The position numbers and the translations under genes are program-made. A stretch of 10,196 nt of DNA from an uncultured Acetatifactor sp. (lineage in GTDB: Bacteria; Bacillota; Clostridia; Lachnospirales; Lachnospiraceae), in NCBI GenBank assembly GCA_948496895.1, contig CAOOJO010000061.1, positions 1-10,196 on the forward strand, written 5' to 3'. The first letter of the stretch is position 1. Each line of letters begins with the position of its first letter. Below the pieces are notes generated by a model. It saw nothing but the letters and a program-made list of their open reading frames with translations, had not been told where the DNA came from and ran no database searches. Below are positions 6,513-10,196 of this stretch, one piece after another.

Positions 6513-7175
6513 CTATGCTATGTACTGCAATAGCTCTGGGAACCGTCCGGCGTTTTCTCTTACATAGTTTCTCTTAAACGCGGCAAATCCTGATTCCCTT
6601 CTCAGCAAGGCCTTCAGCTTCCTCATCACGATTTTTGACTTGGGATTCTTTTTCATTTCTTCCAGATTGTCATATAAAATATTCATTTCCCTGTTCAGTT
6701 CCTGAAAGCGCATCTCCCTTTTATAATCCCGCATGGCCGTATTTTTCAGATGAAAAACCTCTTGAATCAACATTGCTGTCAAGACGGCCTGGGAATCGCT
6801 TTCGCTTTTTGCCTCCACCAGGACATTCGCTCCCTGAAGCCTGAAGGATAGGAGTTCCTCCGGATCTTGTCTACAGCAGTCGATGATTCCGTCCTCATAC
6901 TTGGCCTGGTTCTTCACTTTATTGCAGTGGCCGCACGCCCAGAAAAGATTGTTCCAGTCGAACATTCTCTCAGGGTACTTTCCATTCTTATGGGGCAATA
7001 GATGCTCCACCTCCGGATCCTGCAGATTCTTGATTTCACAGATATAGCATTTGTTATGGAAATCCCCCTTTAGCCGCTGGATTACATCCTGTTCAGAGTA
7101 GCTGCCTCCTGATTTTTTCCGGGATTCTGTTTCCAGAGAAGCGGGAGGCGGAAAAGAACGTTCTATTTTTACCAT
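6513..7175 (-). CDS. HNH endonuclease, PtuB-like partner of a Septu-type defence system
   Basis: Protein of 220 residues with a zinc-braced HNH nuclease centre. C43-x2-C46 (CYIC) and C81-x2-C84 (CGHC) look like the metal knuckles. V56-E57-H58 and H62 in VEHLLPH supply the general-base His, and N75-N76, N85 and K88 finish the beta-beta-alpha-metal motif. The N-terminal MVKIERSFPPPASL resembles the start of PtuB proteins. The C-terminal half (about 130-205) is helical and charged, probably the ATPase-binding part. The start ATG overlaps the ATPase stop by one base (TGATG), with GGGAGG (7183-7188) seven bases ahead, so the pair is translationally coupled. In Septu systems the nuclease is held by the ATPase and cuts nucleic acid upon phage infection. 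Assignment rests on gene pairing and motifs; an unrelated HNH effector remains possible. Confidence 0.82.
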   Translation of the reverse strand: MVKIERSFPPPASLETESRKKSGGSYSEQDVIQRLKGDFHNKCYICEIKNLQDPEVEHLLPHKNGKYPERMFDWNNLFWACGHCNKVKNQAKYEDGIIDCCRQDPEELLSFRLQGANVLVEAKSESDSQAVLTAMLIQEVFHLKNTAMRDYKREMRFQELNREMNILYDNLEEMKKNPKSKIVMRKLKALLRRESGFAAFKRNYVRENAGRFPELLQYIA

Positions 7176-8416
7176 CAGATATCCTCCCTGCTTTCAAGCT
7201 CCAGCTTCAGCCGCTGATATTCTGTTGTGATATCCAGCGCCAGGTAGTCCGGTATCTCGTTCAGGAACATTTCCAGCTTTGTAATCTCTTCAAAATCATC
7301 GTCCGTCAGATTCGGTTTCCTAACCAGCAGCTTATACCTTGCGAATTTTTCCTCCAAAGTCTTCGACAGTTCACTGGACTGGAAATATCCCTCCACGATT
7401 CCTCCGTATGGAATATCTGCCAGACCATTTTCCACCAGGATGTTCTTTTCCAGGTCGTAAATCACCGCATCTGGGATGCTGCTTAAGATAAACGGCGAGT
7501 GGGTTGACACGATGAACTGAACATTAGGGAATATCGTTGTCAGCAGTTCCAGTATGGTTTTCTGCAGTTCTATGTGCAGATGGGTCTCGATTTCATCCAC
7601 CAGCACGATTCCCGGGACATTGAAATCAAATGACCGTTTTGTCTTCTTTTCCATTCGGATTATCATATCCAGCACGATGTCCAGCACTGCGGCGTATCCT
7701 CCAGATAATGTGTTGAAATCGAAAAGGTCTTTTCCGGCCTCCTTTATATGAAAGGAGAATGTATCTTCCTCAAATATCAGCTCCAGGGAATCATCGCTGA
7801 AAATTTTCCGCAGTAATTCCTGAAGTTTTATGAACCATCGATTTATTTCATTCGCTTTTTCGTCTTTCCCGGTGCTTCTGGCAAAGGCCTCCGTGGCTTT
7901 CAAGTCCAACAAGTATCTGATGAACGTTCTTCCCGGCGCTTCGGTTATAGCGTATGTCTTCTGCAATTCCACTTTTTCGATATGCTTTGGCACTTCTGCC
8001 TGGAATACCCGCTCGGCCTTGTAGTAGGCCAGGATGAATTCCCCTTCGTTCAGGCCTCTACCTATTGCATCGAAAGACTGATTGAACCACACCTCTATTC
8101 TGCCCTTTGTATCAGAGATATCTTTTCTCAGATTCTGCGTAAAAGATTCGTCTCTTATAACATCCGCTTTTTCTTTTTTCTGCCATTTTAACAATTCCTT
8201 CTCATACGATTTCAAACGATTATAAAATGATTCCAGCCTAACAATATTTTCTTCCTTCAAGGAATCGGCCAGTGCCTCCAGAACACTGGTCTTACCACTG
8301 CCATTTTTCCCGGTGAAAATCAGATGCTTCATTTTTTCATTCGAAAGAGATATCGTAATATCCTTTAGATGCCTGACATGTTTTATCGTCAAACTGGTAA
8401 TAAACGCTTTCTCCAT
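7175..8416 (-). CDS. ABC-type AAA ATPase, PtuA-like subunit of a Septu-type defence system
   Basis: Protein of 413 residues from the SMC/RecF/OLD-like group. Walker A is GKNGSGKTS (36-44, K42). The insert between the halves (about 55-230) is helical, with lysine/glutamate-rich coiled-coil-like stretches. The ABC signature is LSGGY (237-241). Walker B is IVLVDE (270-275, D274 and E275), and the H-loop is STHSPFI (304-310, H306). There is no Toprim domain, so it is not an OLD nuclease by itself; the nuclease is the next gene. The C-terminal about 75 residues are charged, probably for assembly. PtuA in known Septu pairs forms a ring-like complex with the HNH partner and senses or gates activity with nucleotides. 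Start ATG 8416 has AAAGGAG seven bases upstream. Base composition drops here: 25 of 60 G/C in 7261-7320 against 34 of 60 in 4321-4380 of argB. A stand-alone RloC-like or other defence ATPase is the main alternative. Confidence 0.82.
   Translation of the reverse strand: MEKAFITSLTIKHVRHLKDITISLSNEKMKHLIFTGKNGSGKTSVLEALADSLKEENIVRLESFYNRLKSYEKELLKWQKKEKADVIRDESFTQNLRKDISDTKGRIEVWFNQSFDAIGRGLNEGEFILAYYKAERVFQAEVPKHIEKVELQKTYAITEAPGRTFIRYLLDLKATEAFARSTGKDEKANEINRWFIKLQELLRKIFSDDSLELIFEEDTFSFHIKEAGKDLFDFNTLSGGYAAVLDIVLDMIIRMEKKTKRSFDFNVPGIVLVDEIETHLHIELQKTILELLTTIFPNVQFIVSTHSPFILSSIPDAVIYDLEKNILVENGLADIPYGGIVEGYFQSSELSKTLEEKFARYKLLVRKPNLTDDDFEEITKLEMFLNEIPDYLALDITTEYQRLKLELESREDI
7183..7188 (-). 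promoter_or_regulatory. Strong ribosome-binding site for the HNH gene inside the ATPase gene
   Basis: GGGAGG lies in the last codons of the ATPase frame, seven bases before the nuclease ATG at 7175. The ATPase stop TGA shares its A with that ATG. This arrangement fixes the start and points to coupled, roughly equal synthesis of the two proteins. Confidence 0.8.
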
Positions 8417-8463
8417 TACAGAACTCCTTTCTTTGAAACATCTATTTTCGATTCTGCCAAAGC

Positions 8464-8928
8464 TTACCGGTTGAACGCCGTAATGTTCTCCTCGTTCAGC
8501 GTGAAGTCATAATAGTTCAAGTCTTCCCGCTTCGTCCAGCCGATGCACTTCCAGAACGCGTTCCCTATGTCATTGGCAGTGAAAGCAATCAGGCTGACCT
8601 TGTTGATTTTCTCGGCTTTCAGGGCGTTCATGCAGTAGACCACCATGGCCTTGCCGATGCCCATCCTGCGCCAGTCCTCTCTCACGCACACATGGTACAG
8701 GCAACCCCGCCTGCCGTCATGGCCGCAGAGTATCCCGCCTACTATGGATCCGTCTGGGCTCACCGCCACCACGCTGGTGCCGGGATTGCGCCTTAAGAAC
8801 CGCTCCACGCCCTCCCTGGAATCATCGATGCTCCGCATGCCGAAGCCCCGGATGGTCTTCCACAGGGCGTAAAGCCCCTCGTAATCTTCTATTGTCATGG
8901 TCTTTATGGAAAACGTTTTATCGTTCAT
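8464..8928 (-). CDS. GNAT-family N-acetyltransferase
   Basis: Protein of 154 residues with a single GNAT domain. The acetyl-CoA pyrophosphate loop is R87-R88-M89-G90-I91-G92-K93-A94 after the beta-4 segment LYHVCV. The second half has the usual N-x-x-N/A-x-x-F-W-x-x-x-G-W-x-x-R pattern (118-134), and GHDGRRG (69-75) precedes the CoA loop. It transfers acetyl from acetyl-CoA to an amine; the acceptor is unknown. I used ATG 8928, 35 codons inside a longer frame, because AGGA lies six bases before it. The longer frame would translate the promoter region (8980-9008). The layout is that of the YpeA-like clade as I recall it, but this is not decisive. Its place between argC and argJ raises the idea of an N-acetylglutamate synthase; nothing in the residues proves it. 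Confidence 0.83.
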   Translation of the reverse strand: MNDKTFSIKTMTIEDYEGLYALWKTIRGFGMRSIDDSREGVERFLRRNPGTSVVAVSPDGSIVGGILCGHDGRRGCLYHVCVREDWRRMGIGKAMVVYCMNALKAEKINKVSLIAFTANDIGNAFWKCIGWTKREDLNYYDFTLNEENITAFNR

Positions 8929-8979
8929 TTCTTTTCCTGCTTTTTCTTTTCTTTTTGTCCACGCCTTACGGGCTTTACC

Positions 8980-9008
8980 AGTATACACCGTTTCCGCTGA
9001 AAGGACAA
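8980..9008 (-). promoter_or_regulatory. Predicted sigma-A promoter ahead of the GNAT gene
   Basis: On the minus strand a -35 box TTGTCC (9003-9008) and a -10 box TATACT (8980-8985) are separated by exactly 17 bases. The -10 differs from TATAAT at one position. It lies in the 129-base gap between the PNPOx-like gene and the GNAT gene, 51 bases ahead of the GNAT start. It could drive GNAT, the ATPase/HNH pair and possibly argJ, argB and argD by readthrough, since no terminator is seen between them. Confidence 0.65.
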
Positions 9009-9057
9009 TGCTTTTTCGCATGAAGTTTGCCACAGGTCTTCAAGATCATCCAGAATT

Positions 9058-9486
9058 TCATGTAAAATCGATGTCATATCTGGTTCCATGGTGGTACAGC
9101 ACGCCGTCCGTAAGCCGGACGCGCAGGAGGCAGGTGTTCGGATCCTCCTCATTGGTGTGCCCGTTGTCATACCACTCCGCAAAGGCCACTCTCACTTTGG
9201 ACATGATTTCCTCGTTGCGTTCCGCTTTCACATACCCCAGATTTTCTCCGATGCCATGGGCCGTAAACCAATCGCCGCAGAGGGCAACCGCAGGCTCCTT
9301 TCCAATCTGTCTCATTTTATTGGAAAGGGCGTAAGTCACGATATAAAATGCCCCATCCTCATAATAGCCATTTACAGCGCGCGCATGGGGCTTCCCTTCC
9401 TCCACCGTGGCCAGGGCCAGCAGATTGTCGCAGCCGAACCTTTCCTCCATAATCTGTGCAGTCTCTTTCGTAAGCTTCTCTGCCAT
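9058..9486 (-). CDS. Pyridoxamine 5'-phosphate oxidase-fold (flavin-binding split-barrel) protein
   Basis: Protein of 142 residues. The visible pattern is the split beta-barrel of the PNPOx-like family. It opens with a short helix (LTKETAQIMEERF), a strand LLALATVEEGKPHARAV (23-38), AFYIVTYALSNKMRQI (46-61) and AVALCGDWFTAHGIGE (66-81), and ends with a C-terminal strand around LLRVRLTDGVLYHHG. These small proteins bind FMN or F420-like cofactors, or haem, and reduce or oxidise small molecules. True pyridoxamine-phosphate oxidase is longer and has different catalytic residues, so vitamin B6 synthesis is not implied. ATG 9486 is preceded by AGGAAG about 8 bases away; a longer in-frame extension reaching 9858 overlaps argC and is rejected. 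The 185-base gap to argC (9487-9671) holds no clear promoter or terminator that I can support. Confidence 0.82.
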   Translation of the reverse strand: MAEKLTKETAQIMEERFGCDNLLALATVEEGKPHARAVNGYYEDGAFYIVTYALSNKMRQIGKEPAVALCGDWFTAHGIGENLGYVKAERNEEIMSKVRVAFAEWYDNGHTNEEDPNTCLLRVRLTDGVLYHHGTRYDIDFT

Positions 9487-9671
9487 TTTTCTCTCTTCCT
9501 TCCTCTCCTGAAAATTACTTGAACATTCATCTGCCGAAAGCCGCTCCCTATCCTTACCGGCTTCCGCCTTCCCTATACGCCCGCATTGCCACGCCCCTCC
9601 ATCGCGCCACCCCATTCTCCGCGTTCTTTCGCCTGAAACTATACGGCCAATCTCAAACCTTATTCGCCCTT

Positions 9672-10196
9672 CTACGGAAAGCAGGGCACCAGCTCCAGCC
9701 CCTGGCTCTCCTCCAGTCCGAACAGCAGGTTCATGTTCTGCACCGCCTGTCCCGCCGCGCCCTTTACCAGATTGTCCAAAGCGCCCATCATGATGATGCG
9801 GCCTGTCCTCTCGTCTATGACGAAACCTATGTCCACATAGTTGCTGCCCTCCACCCATTTCGTCTCGGGGCAGACGCCTTTCTCCAGAACCCGCACGAAT
9901 TTCTCCCGCGCATAATATTCATCATATACGGCCCGGATTTCCGCATAAGCGGGCAGCCCGCCGTCCGCGCGTCTTTTCAGCTTCGCGTACTCCGTCACCA
10001 GGATGCCCCGGTTCATGGGCACCAGATGGGGCGTGAAATTAATCATGATCTCACGGTTCGCCGCATATCCTAACTGCTCCTCAATCTCCGGCGTATGGCG
10101 GTGGCTGGCCACCCCGTAGGCCTTGATGTTCTCATTGACCTCGCAGAACAGGTTGGGCACCTTGGCCCCCCGCCCCGCCCCGGAAGTCCCCGACTT
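9672..10196 (-). CDS. argC: N-acetyl-gamma-glutamyl-phosphate reductase, 5' part outside window
   Basis: The C-terminal 174 residues of ArgC are visible; the frame is open to the right edge (the first codon there is AAG) and stops at TAG 9672-9674. ArgC reduces N-acetylglutamyl phosphate to the semialdehyde with NADPH, in the cytoplasm. The visible start KSGTSGAGRGAK is the conserved stretch after the active-site PGCYPT loop, so the nucleophilic Cys lies just outside. The catalytic-His segment ASHRHTPEI (visible residues 30-38) is intact. FTPHLVPMNRGIL and GSNYVDIGF complete the family signatures, and MMGALDNLVKGAAGQAVQN near the end is the typical C-terminal tail of ArgC. Normal family length is about 310-350 residues. 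No promoter or arginine operator for it is in view; both would lie to the right of the window. Confidence 0.95.
   Translation of the reverse strand, partial: KSGTSGAGRGAKVPNLFCEVNENIKAYGVASHRHTPEIEEQLGYAANREIMINFTPHLVPMNRGILVTEYAKLKRRADGGLPAYAEIRAVYDEYYAREKFVRVLEKGVCPETKWVEGSNYVDIGFVIDERTGRIIMMGALDNLVKGAAGQAVQNMNLLFGLEESQGLELVPCFP

Noticed and set aside
6513..8416. Retron with a PtuAB-type effector
   Set aside because: No reverse transcriptase frame or msr/msd-like inverted repeat is seen beside the pair; the flanks are a GNAT gene and argJ.
8929..9033. N-terminal extension of the GNAT frame to 9033
   Set aside because: It would translate the predicted promoter and a Lys-rich stretch not found in the family; ATG 8928 has a proper ribosome site.
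9518..9531. Possible arginine repressor box (GATGAATGTTCAAG on the minus strand)
   Set aside because: It has the ends of the Firmicute ARG box but lacks four bases of the central A/T run, so the two half-sites are wrongly spaced. It also lies behind argC rather than ahead of it.
9487..9858. N-terminal extension of the PNPOx-like frame to 9858
   Set aside because: The extension overlaps argC, is low-complexity Gly/Arg-rich, and a good ribosome site sits before ATG 9486.

Overview
The window reads as chromosomal DNA of a moderately GC-rich Firmicute, most likely a clostridium of the Lachnospiraceae type. The grounds are the clostridial-style argC, argJ, argB, argD gene order, strong AGGAGG-type ribosome sites, a YdcZ-type DMT protein and a ComEA with a Gram-positive layout. 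The family assignment is inference. Every supported gene lies on the minus strand, so transcription runs from high to low coordinates.

From right to left: the 3' part of argC enters from the right edge (9672-10196). It is followed by a small flavin-reductase-like (PNPOx-fold) protein, a GNAT acetyltransferase with its own good sigma-70-type promoter, and a tightly coupled ATPase/HNH-nuclease pair that looks like a stand-alone Septu (PtuA/PtuB) anti-phage module. Then the arginine genes resume: argJ, an intervening NUDIX hydrolase, argB and argD. An orphan ABC-type sugar-binding protein and a YdcZ-family membrane protein end the run at an intrinsic terminator (599-625). A separate promoter (548-576) then drives comEA, which runs off the left edge.

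The arginine genes form the acetyl-recycling route. ArgB phosphorylates N-acetylglutamate, ArgC reduces it, ArgD transaminates it to N-acetylornithine, and ArgJ moves the acetyl group back to glutamate. ArgB carries the N-terminal helix and C-terminal GIGT signature typical of arginine-inhibited kinases, which fits control at this step. ArgF/ornithine use and ArgGH are not in the window.

The most interesting part is the insertion between argC and argJ: about 3.2 kb holding four non-arginine genes, including the visibly AT-richer two-gene putative defence module. It is co-directional with the biosynthetic genes and has no terminator that I can see, so the module and argJBD may share transcripts. 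No RNA genes, CRISPR arrays, insertion sequences, reverse transcriptase or tRNA genes were recognised.
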